Source: an uncultured Blautia sp.
GTDB lineage: Bacteria > Bacillota > Clostridia > Lachnospirales > Lachnospiraceae
Assembly (NCBI GenBank): GCA_900551715.1
Contig: URXG01000037.1
Span: forward strand, 1 to 24,882
Reading direction: 5' to 3'
Length of the DNA: 24,882 bases
The translations under genes and the position numbers were made by a program. Numbering within the stretch: position 1 is the stretch's first letter; the number at the start of each line of letters is the position of its first letter. Positions 15,930 to 23,956 of the stretch are shown in pieces. Below the pieces are notes generated by a model. That model was not told the DNA's origin. It was given only the letters and a program-made list of their open reading frames with translations, and did not search any database.

Positions 15930-16160
15930 ATGAAAGAATTAGTTGAAGTAATTGCAAAATCTCTTGTTGAGCATCCGGAAGAAGTGATTGTCACTGAGAC
16001 CGAAAAAGAAGATGCAGTTATCGTAGAATTAAAAGTAGGACCTTCCGATATGGGAAAGGTCATTGGACGACAGGGACGCATTGCAAAAGCAATCCGTACA
16101 GTAGTCAAGGCGGCTTCATCAAAAAGCAGCAAAAAAGTGATTGTAGACATTCTGCAATAA
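15930..16160 (+). CDS. khpA: KH-domain RNA-binding protein KhpA (YlqC)
   Basis: A 76-residue protein consisting of a single KH domain with its GxxG loop as GRQG in KVIGRQGRIAKAIRTVV. KhpA pairs with the larger KhpB/Jag (not in this window) to bind RNAs and influence cell division and elongation in Gram-positives. The start at 15930 is chosen because GGGAGGT (15918-15924) lies just upstream and the product then begins MKELVEVIAKSL like its relatives. An in-frame ATG at 15897 would add 11 unrelated residues and has no ribosome binding site. A terminator-like hairpin follows directly. Confidence 0.93.
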   Translation: MKELVEVIAKSLVEHPEEVIVTETEKEDAVIVELKVGPSDMGKVIGRQGRIAKAIRTVVKAASSKSSKKVIVDILQ

Positions 16161-16168
16161 AAAGGAAC

Positions 16169-16197
16169 GGAGCTGTGGCGACATGGCTCCTTTTTTT
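16169..16197 (+). terminator. Terminator-like hairpin between khpA and rimM
   Basis: GGAGC (16169-16173) pairs with GCTCC (16186-16190), extended inward by TGT/ACA with a small bulge, and is followed by seven T residues (16191-16197). It lies inside an otherwise continuous gene group and probably reduces expression of rimM-trmD-queA relative to rpsP. No promoter is evident between it and rimM. Confidence 0.75.
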
Positions 16198-16213
16198 ATC
16201 ATAAGGAGTTTTT

Positions 16214-16720
16214 ATGGAAGATTTTTTGAAAGTTGGTGTGATCACAACTACTCATGGTGTACGGGGAGAAGTAAAAGTTTATCCTACCACCGATGAACCG
16301 GAACGTTTTCTGGAACTGGATCATGTACTGCTGGATACAGGAAAAGAATTCCGGGATCTTGAAATTAAAAATGTCAGATTTTTTAAAAATCTTGTAATCC
16401 TCAAGTTTAAGGGAATTGATAATATAAATGACATCGAGAAATACAAAGGTCATGACCTGTGGATTCCCAGAGAAGAAGGTCAGGAGCTGGATGAAGATGA
16501 ATATTACATTGCAGACCTTCTGGGACTTCGAGTAATCCTTGATGACGGAACTGAATTCGGAACTCTGAAAAATGTTATGGAAACAGGTGCCAATGATGTT
16601 TATATCATAGATACAAATGCCCATGGCGAAGTACTTGTACCTGCAATCAGGGAATGCATTCAGGATATTGACCTGGAAAAAAATACCATGACAATACATT
16701 TAATGAAGGGACTTATATAA
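16214..16720 (+). CDS. rimM: Ribosome maturation factor RimM
   Basis: A 168-residue 16S rRNA-processing protein that binds S19 and assists maturation of the 30S head. The N-terminal RimM barrel begins VGVITTTHGVRGEVKVYPTTDEPERF-like, with the family-defining GVRGEVKV. The C-terminal PRC-barrel (about 95-168) contains DLLGLRVI and ends with the typical MTIHLMKGLI. AAGGAG precedes the start. The stop abuts the trmD start with no spacing, so translation is likely coupled. Confidence 0.97.
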   Translation: MEDFLKVGVITTTHGVRGEVKVYPTTDEPERFLELDHVLLDTGKEFRDLEIKNVRFFKNLVILKFKGIDNINDIEKYKGHDLWIPREEGQELDEDEYYIADLLGLRVILDDGTEFGTLKNVMETGANDVYIIDTNAHGEVLVPAIRECIQDIDLEKNTMTIHLMKGLI

Positions 16721-17476
16721 ATGAATTTTCATGTGTTGACACTGTTCCCGGAAATGATCACCCAGGGTATGAATACCAGTATCATTGGTCGTGCAATGGC
16801 AGGTGGCTTCCTTTCTGTAAATGCCGTAAATATCCGGGACTTTGCTTTTAATAAACATCAGAAAGTAGATGATTATCCTTACGGAGGCGGAGCAGGAATG
16901 CTGATGCAGGCAGAGCCGGTTTATCTTGCTTACGAATCCATAAAAGAACAGATTGGATACAGACCAAGAGTTGTTTATCTCACTCCTCAGGGAACAGTTT
17001 TTCATCAGAATATGGCTAAAGAACTGGCTAAAGAAAAAGATCTTGTTTTTCTCTGCGGTCATTATGAGGGAATTGATGAACGTGTGCTGGAAGAAATTGT
17101 AACGGATTATGTTTCTATTGGAGATTATGTACTGACCGGAGGAGAACTTCCTGCTATGGTCATGATGGATTCCATATCCAGGATGGTCCCGGGAGTACTT
17201 TCCAACAGTGAATCCGGTGAGACAGAGTCTTTTGCAGGGAATCTTCTGGAATATCCTCAGTATAGCAGGCCGGAAGAATGGCACGACAAAAAAGTACCGC
17301 CTGTACTTCTGTCCGGACATCATGCCAATATTGAAGCCTGGAGAAGAGAACAGTCCATTCTCCGTACTGCCAGAAGGAGACCGGATCTCCTGAAAAAAGC
17401 AGATCTTACCAACAAAGAATGGAATCAGATCCGGCAGTGGAAAAAAGAATGGAAAGAAGAAAGTAACAGGGAATAA
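16721..17476 (+). CDS. trmD: tRNA (guanine-N1)-methyltransferase TrmD
   Basis: A 251-residue SPOUT methyltransferase that methylates G37 of tRNAs reading CNN and similar codons, preventing +1 frameshifts. Visible motifs are LTLFPEM at the N-terminus, DDYPYGGGAGM, the SAM-binding knot region CGHYEGIDERV and SIGDYVLTGGELPA, and the tRNA-binding stretch PQYSRPEEW. Length is standard. It directly follows rimM; in many bacteria rplS (L19) comes next, but here queA does. Confidence 0.98.
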   Translation: MNFHVLTLFPEMITQGMNTSIIGRAMAGGFLSVNAVNIRDFAFNKHQKVDDYPYGGGAGMLMQAEPVYLAYESIKEQIGYRPRVVYLTPQGTVFHQNMAKELAKEKDLVFLCGHYEGIDERVLEEIVTDYVSIGDYVLTGGELPAMVMMDSISRMVPGVLSNSESGETESFAGNLLEYPQYSRPEEWHDKKVPPVLLSGHHANIEAWRREQSILRTARRRPDLLKKADLTNKEWNQIRQWKKEWKEESNRE

Positions 17477-17489
17477 AGGAGCAATCAGT

Positions 17490-18515
17490 ATGAAAACATC
17501 AGATTTTTATTATGATCTTCCTAAGGAACTGATCGCACAGGATCCGCTGGAAGACAGAAGCTCATCCAGACTTCTGCATTTATCTATGAAAGATGGTTCC
17601 ATTGAACACAGACATTTCACAGATATTCTGGAATATTTGAATGAAGGAGACTGTCTGGTCATTAATGATACCAGAGTAATCCCTGCCCGTTTATATGGAC
17701 ACAAAGAAGAAACAGGGGCTCTTATCGAGATCTTGCTTCTGAAACGAAAAGAAAATGATATCTGGGAGTGTCTGGTCAAACCAGGCAAAAAAGCCCGCCC
17801 AGGTGCAAAGATCACTTTTGGAGACGGTATTCTCAAAGGCGAGGTCGTTGATGTGGTGGATGAAGGCAACCGTCTGATCCAGTTCCATTATGATGGTATT
17901 TTTGAGGAAATTCTGGACCAGCTTGGAGAAATGCCTCTGCCACCTTACATTACACACAAATTAAAAGACAAAAACCGTTATCAGACTGTCTATGCGAAAA
18001 ATGATGGATCTGCTGCTGCACCTACAGCAGGACTTCATTTTACCAAAGAGCTCCTGGAACAGGTGAAAGCCAAAGGCGTAAAGATCGCCCATGTAACTTT
18101 ACATGTAGGTCTTGGTACCTTCCGCCCTGTAAAAGTAGATGATGTAGAAAACCATCACATGCATTCGGAATTTTATATGGTAGAAGAGGATCAGGCAAAA
18201 CTGATCAATGACACCAAAAAGAACGGTGGACGGGTGATTTCAGTAGGTACCACAAGCTGTCGTACCCTAGAGTCAGCTACAGATGAAGCGGGAATTCTTC
18301 ATGCAGGCAGTGGATGGACAGAGATCTTTATTTATCCGGGATATCATTTCAAAATGATCGACGGACTGATCACTAATTTCCATCTGCCGGAATCTACACT
18401 TCTTATGCTGGTTTCCGCACTGGCAGGCAAAGAATATATTATGGCTGCTTATGAAGAAGCGGTAAAAGAACGGTACAGGTTTTTTTCTTTCGGCGACGCT
18501 ATGGTGATTTTGTGA
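17490..18515 (+). CDS. queA: S-adenosylmethionine:tRNA ribosyltransferase-isomerase QueA
   Basis: A 341-residue enzyme that transfers and isomerises the ribosyl part of SAM onto preQ1-modified G34, giving epoxyqueuosine in tRNAs for Asp, Asn, His and Tyr. Family motifs seen are FDYDLP-like start (FYYDLPKELIAQ), INDTRVIPARLYG, APTAGLHFT, HVTLHVGLGTFRPV and LPESTLLMLV. AAAGGAG precedes the ATG, 13 bases after trmD. No tgt, queG/queH or preQ1 riboswitch is seen next to it, so its placement links it to tRNA modification through trmD rather than to queuosine synthesis genes. It ends at a strong terminator. Confidence 0.97.
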   Translation: MKTSDFYYDLPKELIAQDPLEDRSSSRLLHLSMKDGSIEHRHFTDILEYLNEGDCLVINDTRVIPARLYGHKEETGALIEILLLKRKENDIWECLVKPGKKARPGAKITFGDGILKGEVVDVVDEGNRLIQFHYDGIFEEILDQLGEMPLPPYITHKLKDKNRYQTVYAKNDGSAAAPTAGLHFTKELLEQVKAKGVKIAHVTLHVGLGTFRPVKVDDVENHHMHSEFYMVEEDQAKLINDTKKNGGRVISVGTTSCRTLESATDEAGILHAGSGWTEIFIYPGYHFKMIDGLITNFHLPESTLLMLVSALAGKEYIMAAYEEAVKERYRFFSFGDAMVIL

Positions 18516-18524
18516 AACAGGACT

Positions 18525-18573
18525 ACCCTTTTCTCTCCTGATTTGTTATAATCAGGAGAAAGAGGGTTTTTTG
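18525..18573 (+). terminator. Strong intrinsic terminator after queA
   Basis: A long hairpin pairs ACCC-T-rich bases from 18525 with the segment ending at 18567; its core is a perfect 10-bp TCTCCTGATT/AATCAGGAGA stem with a six-base loop, and six T residues follow. It ends the ylxM-to-queA unit. Confidence 0.92.
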
Positions 18574-18614
18574 TATTTAGAACAAAAAACGTTAGTAAAG
18601 GAGAATTTATATAT

Positions 18615-19196
18615 ATGGATACACCCATTATTGCACAGTATTACAGAGAAGCAGATCCCCTGAAAAGAAAAGCTCTTCTGGACGAGGCACTTGCCTCCGG
18701 TGAGGACAGAGAAGCCAATGAGATCCGACAGGAGATCTGGCAGACCCGATATGGCCAACAGGCAGCACAGGGAGGACCTGCTGACGGTTATCTGAAACTT
18801 TGGATGACTTTGGAATTTAACCGCAATGTAGGACACAAATTTTTTGGTGCCAAAGGTGCACAGAAAGATATCCGCAAAGAACTTTCTCTTCTGAAATTCC
18901 AGGAACTCCGTGCCAGAAGTGTTCTTTACGAAGAACTTCTTTACAGAGAATGCCAGCATCTGGTAGCTCTTTATATGGATCTTTGTGCCAAAGATAAGAA
19001 TTATAACAGTGTGATCCTTGGTCTGATGACCATGAAAGAAGAAAACTCTCTTGCAAAAATGAAGAGAGATATTTATGAGACGGCGGTCTGTGTTCCAAGA
19101 GATGTAAATATGGAAGATGAGCTTTCCCTCCTGACCAGAGCTGCCCGTAAAGTATACGAAGACCGTTTTCCGGGCGAAGGCGGTATGGCTGAATAA
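18615..19196 (+). CDS. Conserved-looking protein of unknown function, 193 aa
   Basis: I do not recognise the family with confidence. The product is soluble, mostly helical and charged, with no signal peptide, membrane segment or known catalytic motif. Features are a YYREADPLKRKALLDEAL N-terminal helix, a DREANEIRQEIWQTRYG segment, an aromatic/basic patch (WMTLEFNRNVGHKFFGAKG, about 65-85), long helices to about 150 and a short C-terminal helix. Codon use matches its neighbours, and AAAGGAGA upstream supports the start, so it is a real gene. It follows the queA terminator and lies 42 bases before the M16C peptidase, probably on the same transcript. I suspect a Lachnospiraceae-restricted family. 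Confidence 0.8.
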   Translation: MDTPIIAQYYREADPLKRKALLDEALASGEDREANEIRQEIWQTRYGQQAAQGGPADGYLKLWMTLEFNRNVGHKFFGAKGAQKDIRKELSLLKFQELRARSVLYEELLYRECQHLVALYMDLCAKDKNYNSVILGLMTMKEENSLAKMKRDIYETAVCVPRDVNMEDELSLLTRAARKVYEDRFPGEGGMAE

Positions 19197-19238
19197 TCTG
19201 GAAAGATCAGGAAACACTAATCAAAAACGGAGGTCACA

Positions 19239-22163
19239 ATGGACTTAAACAAAACACCTGCTTATGAACTTGTCAGCAAAAAAGAATTAAATGATATCCG
19301 TTCCACCGGCTACCTGCTTCGCCACAAAAAAACCGGGGCCAGGGTTATGCTGATCGAGAACGATGACGAAAACAAAGTATTTAATATTGCATTCCGTACC
19401 CCGCCGAAAAACAGTACTGGAGTGGCACATATTCTGGAACACAGTGTACTCTGCGGATCCAGAGAATTTCCTCTCAAGGATCCTTTCGTAGAACTGGTAA
19501 AGGGTTCTCTGAATACCTTTCTGAATGCCATGACATATCCTGACAAAACCTGTTATCCGGTAGCAAGCTGTAATGATCAAGATTTTCAGAATCTGATGCA
19601 TGTATATCTGGATGCGGTTTTTTACCCGAACATCTACAAAAAAGAAGAGATTTTCCGTCAGGAAGGCTGGAGCTATCATCTGGAAGATGTAAAAGGTCCT
19701 CTTACTTATAACGGAGTCGTCTACAATGAAATGAAAGGAGCTTTTTCTTCACCGGACGATGTTCTGGAAAGAGATATCATGAATTCTCTTTTCCCGGATA
19801 CTACTTATGGTTGTGAATCCGGCGGAGATCCTGATAATATCCCTGATTTGAGCTATGAGGAATTCCTTGATTTTCACAGAACTTATTATCATCCATCCAA
19901 CAGTTTTATCTATCTCTATGGAAACATGAATATGGAAGAAAAGCTGGAGTTTATTGACAGCCATTATCTTTCTGCATTTGAACATCTTTCCGTAGACTCC
20001 GAAATCAAAGAACAGAAGGGCTTTGATAAGATTCATGATCTGGTACTGGAATATCCGGTTGCAGAAAGTGAAAGCGAGGAGGACAATGCTTACCTTTCTT
20101 ATAACATGGTAGTTGGAACAGCTATGGACAGCCTTACAGGTATTGCCTTTGATGTACTGGATTATGCCCTTTTAAGTGCACCGGGAGCACCGCTGAAACA
20201 GGCACTTCTGGATGCGGGACTTGGTAAAGACGTTTATGGTTCCTATGAAGACGGCATTCGTCAGCCATACTTCAGCATCATTGCAAAAGGTACCGGCACA
20301 GACAAAAAAGAAGAATTTGTATCGGTGATCCGTCAGACACTTGAAGCTATCGTAAAGAATGGAATAGACCAGAAAGCTATTGAAGCAGGCATCAACTGCA
20401 TGGAATTCCGCTATAGAGAAGCTGATTTTGCCTCCTATCCAAAGGGACTGATCTACGGATTGGATATCCTGGATAACTGGCTTTATGATGATGAACATCC
20501 TTTTGTTCAGGTGGAGTTAAATCCTGTATTTGCCAGATTGAAAGAGCAGAAGGGGAATAAATTCTGGGAAAATCTTATCGAAAAATACCTTCTGAACAAT
20601 CCGCATGGTTCTGTGCTGACCTTGAAACCGTCCAGAGGACTGGCGGCACAGAAAGCCAAAGCTCTGGAGGATAAACTGGCAAACTATCTTAACAATCTTT
20701 CAGAAGAAGAAAAACAGACACTGGCAGATAAGACCAGAGCCCTGGAAGCATATCAGGAGTTACCGGAAGATCCGGAAGCTGCCAAATGTATCCCTATGCT
20801 GAAAAGAGAAGATATCAGTACCAAAGTAGCACCTTTCAGCAATACAGAACTGAAGGTAGGAGACAGACTTTTCCTGTATCATGAAGTACCTACCAATGGA
20901 ATTGGTTATCTGGATGTAATGTTTGATCTGAAAGATCTGGATGAATCCATGGTTCCATATCTTGGACTTCTGAAATCTGTTCTGGGATTTGTGGATACAG
21001 AGCATTACAGCTACAGTGAACTTTCCAATGAGATCAACGCAGAAACCGGTGGTATAGCATGCGGAGTAGAAGTTTTTGAACAGGCAGATTCCACAGATGC
21101 ATACAAGGCATTTTTTGGAATTCGTGGAAAAGTCATGTACCCTAAAACGGATATTCTTTTCCGCATGATCCGGGAGATTCTCAATACTTCCAGACTGGAT
21201 GATGAGAAACGTCTTCATGAAATCATATCCAGAGTCAGATCCAGAGCACAGTCCAGTCTTGTCAGTGCAGGACATTCCACAGCAGTACTCCGGGCAGCCT
21301 CTTATACCTCACCGATGGCAGCCTTCCAGGATCGTATGGCAGGAATTGACTATTATCAGTTTATCGAAAATTTGGATCAGAATTTTGATAAATTAAGTAA
21401 AGAAATCATTTCCAGTCTTAAAACACTTATGGAAGAAATTCTTTGTCCGTGTCATATCTGTTTCAGTTATACAGCAGAAAGGGAATCTCTGGATGCAGTA
21501 ATGAAACAGTGCAGCTGTCTTATAGATTCTCTTAAGTACAAGGGAACAGAGATTTCCGGAAATCCGGTTCTCTGCCAGAAGAAGAACGAAGGATTTATGA
21601 CATCCGGTCAGGTACAGTATGTAGCACAGACAGGTAACTTCCGTAAAGCGGGATTTGAGTACACGGGAACTCTCAATATCCTGAAAGTGGCTTTAAGTTA
21701 TGATTATCTCTGGACCAATATACGTGTCAAAGGCGGAGCTTATGGCTGCATGAGTGGCTTTAAGAGAAGCGGAGAAAGTTTCTTTGTTTCCTACAGAGAT
21801 CCACATCTGAAACGCACACTGGATATATTTGCAGGAATTCCTGATTATGTGCGGAATTTCCAGGCAGATGAGAGAGAAATGACCAAATATATCATCGGAA
21901 CCATCAGTGGGCTGGATGTACCCCGTACACCACAGATGCAGGGAAGTATTTCCAAAAGAGCATATTTCTGCGGAATTACTGAAGACATGATGCAGAAAGA
22001 AAGAACGGAGATCCTCACTGCAAAAGAAAACGACATACGGGAACTGGCACCTCTTATCGGGGCAATTCTTTCCAACGAAGCACTGTGTGTTGTAGGAAGT
22101 GAACCGGCTCTCCAGAAAGAAAAAGATCTTTTTGGAATCCTCCTTCCACTTATTAACAGTTAA
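19239..22163 (+). CDS. M16C-family zinc metallopeptidase (presequence-protease-like insulinase)
   Basis: A 974-residue peptidase of the insulinase clan, subfamily M16C, related to PreP/Cym1. The inverted zinc motif HILEH gives His64, Glu67 (catalytic base) and His68, and the distal ligand is Glu164 in VVYNEMKGAFSS. SLNTFLNAMTYPDKTCYPVAS is typical of the subfamily. The single chain carries the active N-terminal M16 domain, an inactive M16 domain, the M16C-associated helical segment (about 460-700) and a C-terminal M16 pair, enclosing a chamber that degrades short unfolded peptides. There is no signal peptide, so it acts in the cytoplasm, probably recycling peptides. CGGAGGTC precedes the start. 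Confidence 0.95.
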   Translation: MDLNKTPAYELVSKKELNDIRSTGYLLRHKKTGARVMLIENDDENKVFNIAFRTPPKNSTGVAHILEHSVLCGSREFPLKDPFVELVKGSLNTFLNAMTYPDKTCYPVASCNDQDFQNLMHVYLDAVFYPNIYKKEEIFRQEGWSYHLEDVKGPLTYNGVVYNEMKGAFSSPDDVLERDIMNSLFPDTTYGCESGGDPDNIPDLSYEEFLDFHRTYYHPSNSFIYLYGNMNMEEKLEFIDSHYLSAFEHLSVDSEIKEQKGFDKIHDLVLEYPVAESESEEDNAYLSYNMVVGTAMDSLTGIAFDVLDYALLSAPGAPLKQALLDAGLGKDVYGSYEDGIRQPYFSIIAKGTGTDKKEEFVSVIRQTLEAIVKNGIDQKAIEAGINCMEFRYREADFASYPKGLIYGLDILDNWLYDDEHPFVQVELNPVFARLKEQKGNKFWENLIEKYLLNNPHGSVLTLKPSRGLAAQKAKALEDKLANYLNNLSEEEKQTLADKTRALEAYQELPEDPEAAKCIPMLKREDISTKVAPFSNTELKVGDRLFLYHEVPTNGIGYLDVMFDLKDLDESMVPYLGLLKSVLGFVDTEHYSYSELSNEINAETGGIACGVEVFEQADSTDAYKAFFGIRGKVMYPKTDILFRMIREILNTSRLDDEKRLHEIISRVRSRAQSSLVSAGHSTAVLRAASYTSPMAAFQDRMAGIDYYQFIENLDQNFDKLSKEIISSLKTLMEEILCPCHICFSYTAERESLDAVMKQCSCLIDSLKYKGTEISGNPVLCQKKNEGFMTSGQVQYVAQTGNFRKAGFEYTGTLNILKVALSYDYLWTNIRVKGGAYGCMSGFKRSGESFFVSYRDPHLKRTLDIFAGIPDYVRNFQADEREMTKYIIGTISGLDVPRTPQMQGSISKRAYFCGITEDMMQKERTEILTAKENDIRELAPLIGAILSNEALCVVGSEPALQKEKDLFGILLPLINS

Positions 22164-22189
22164 CTAATCTGAACAAAAAGAGGAACTAA

Positions 22190-23098
22190 ATGAACGATAA
22201 TTTTAAATCAGGTTTTGCTGCGATCATCGGTCGTCCCAATGTAGGTAAATCTACATTAATGAACCATCTGATCGGACAAAAGATCGCCATTACTTCAAAG
22301 AAACCCCAGACAACCCGAAACAGAATTCAGACTGTCTATACCTGTGAGGAAGGACAGATTGTATTTTTGGATACACCGGGCATCCACAAAGCCAAGAACA
22401 AACTTGGTGAATATATGGTACAGGTAGCAGAACGTACTCTGAAAGATGTAGATGTGATTCTCTGGCTGGTAGAGCCTACTACATTCATCGGAGCAGGAGA
22501 ACGTCATATCGCAGAGCAGTTATCTGGACTGAAACTTCCTGTGATTCTTATTATCAACAAAGTAGACACTGTAGACAAAGATGAGATTCTCAAAGCCATT
22601 GATACTTACCGTAAACTTTATGATTTTGATGAGATCATACCTGTTTCTGCTCTTCGTGCACAGAATACAGAAGATATTATCCCATGCATTCTCAAGTATC
22701 TTCCTTATGGCCCTATGTTTTATGATGAAGATACTGTCACAGACCAACCCCAGAGACAGATCGCAGCAGAGATCATCCGGGAAAAGGCTCTTCATGCTCT
22801 GGATGCAGAGATACCTCATGGAATCGCTGTAGCCATTGACAGTATGAAAGAACGTCCCGGCAAAAGGAACATTGTAGATATTGATGCAACGATCATCTGC
22901 GAAAGAGATTCCCATAAGGGAATTATCATCGGTAAACAGGGTTCCATGCTGAAAAAGATCGGCAGTAATGCCCGTTATGAGCTGGAACGGATGCTGGAAG
23001 CAAAGGTAAATCTCAAATTATGGGTCAAAGTCAAAAAAGACTGGCGTGACAGTGATTTTATGATCAAAAATTTTGGCTACGACAAAAAGGAAATCTGA
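22190..23098 (+). CDS. era: GTPase Era
   Basis: A 302-residue GTPase that binds the 3' end of 16S rRNA and acts in 30S assembly and cell-cycle control. The G domain has GRPNVGKST (14-22), the switch QTTRNRIQ, DTPGIH and NKVD. The C-terminal KH domain includes HKGIIIGKQGSMLKKIG. Length and domain order are standard. The start follows GAGGAAC 26 bases after the peptidase gene, and recO begins three bases after the stop. Confidence 0.98.
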   Translation: MNDNFKSGFAAIIGRPNVGKSTLMNHLIGQKIAITSKKPQTTRNRIQTVYTCEEGQIVFLDTPGIHKAKNKLGEYMVQVAERTLKDVDVILWLVEPTTFIGAGERHIAEQLSGLKLPVILIINKVDTVDKDEILKAIDTYRKLYDFDEIIPVSALRAQNTEDIIPCILKYLPYGPMFYDEDTVTDQPQRQIAAEIIREKALHALDAEIPHGIAVAIDSMKERPGKRNIVDIDATIICERDSHKGIIIGKQGSMLKKIGSNARYELERMLEAKVNLKLWVKVKKDWRDSDFMIKNFGYDKKEI

Positions 23099-23101
23099 CA
23101 G

Positions 23102-23854
23102 ATGAGTGATCTGGTTACTGTGCAGGGCGTGGTGATCTCTGCAATGCCTGTAGGGGAATATGACAAGAGAATCGTATTGCTTACAAGAGAAAGAGGCAAG
23201 ATTTCTGTTTTTGCCAAAGGGGCAAGACGTCCGAACAGTCCTTTTATGGCTGCATCAGATCCCTTTGTCTTCGGTGCATTTACGTTGTATGAAGGAAGAA
23301 CCAGTTATAGTCTGAACCAGGTTTCTGTAACACACCATTTTGTAGAACTTGCTACCATGCAGCCGGGAATCTATTATGGATATTATTTTCTGGAGCTTGC
23401 AGATTATTTTGGACGGGAGGGTACAGACGAAAGAGAAATCATGAATCTCCTTTATGTTACGGTAAAAGCTCTCCTTAACCCACAGATGGATGACCGTCTG
23501 GTCCGCTGCATTTTTGAACTTCGTACCATGGCAGAACAGGGAATTTGTCCTTCGCTGTTTCAGTGCAGTGAGTGTGGAAGAGAAGATGTACCGGAAGACC
23601 AGTGGTATTTTTCTCAGGAATATCATGGGATTTTATGCCCTTCCTGTGCTAACGGTAAAAGAGATGCCAGAAGGATTTCTGCTTCTGCAGTGTATTCCAT
23701 GCGGTACATAGTTTCTATCCCTATGGGAAAATTATATACATTCACTGTGAATCCAGATATTCTTCTGGAGCTGGAACAGATCATCCATCTTTATACTGCC
23801 AGAAATACAGACAGGAAGTTCAAAAGTCTCAAGATTCTTGAGATCATGAAATAA
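23102..23854 (+). CDS. recO: DNA repair protein RecO
   Basis: A 250-residue recombination mediator that works with RecR (and RecF) to load RecA onto SSB-coated single strands. The N-terminal OB fold (about 1-80) includes EYDKRIVLLTRERGKISVFAKGARRP, followed by a helical core. A zinc finger of the Gram-positive type is formed by CSEC near 154 and CPSC near 179. Length is normal. It lies three bases after era, the order found throughout Firmicutes, with its ribosome binding site (AAAGGAA) inside the end of era. Confidence 0.96.
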   Translation: MSDLVTVQGVVISAMPVGEYDKRIVLLTRERGKISVFAKGARRPNSPFMAASDPFVFGAFTLYEGRTSYSLNQVSVTHHFVELATMQPGIYYGYYFLELADYFGREGTDEREIMNLLYVTVKALLNPQMDDRLVRCIFELRTMAEQGICPSLFQCSECGREDVPEDQWYFSQEYHGILCPSCANGKRDARRISASAVYSMRYIVSIPMGKLYTFTVNPDILLELEQIIHLYTARNTDRKFKSLKILEIMK

Positions 23855-23869
23855 AACCTAAATAAAACA

Positions 23870-23897
23870 TTGAAAAAAATCAGTAATAAGGTATAAT
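23870..23897 (+). promoter_or_regulatory. Sigma-A type promoter for glyQS
   Basis: TTGAAA (23870-23875), a 16-base spacer and a perfect TATAAT (23892-23897) lie between recO and glyQS. The leader to the ATG would be about 50 bases, ending with AGAGGAGAG, too short for a T-box riboswitch. Confidence 0.82.
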
Positions 23898-23956
23898 GTT
23901 AAGAAAACCTGTATACACAGGGAATTAGTTACTAAATAAATAAGAGGAGAGATACT

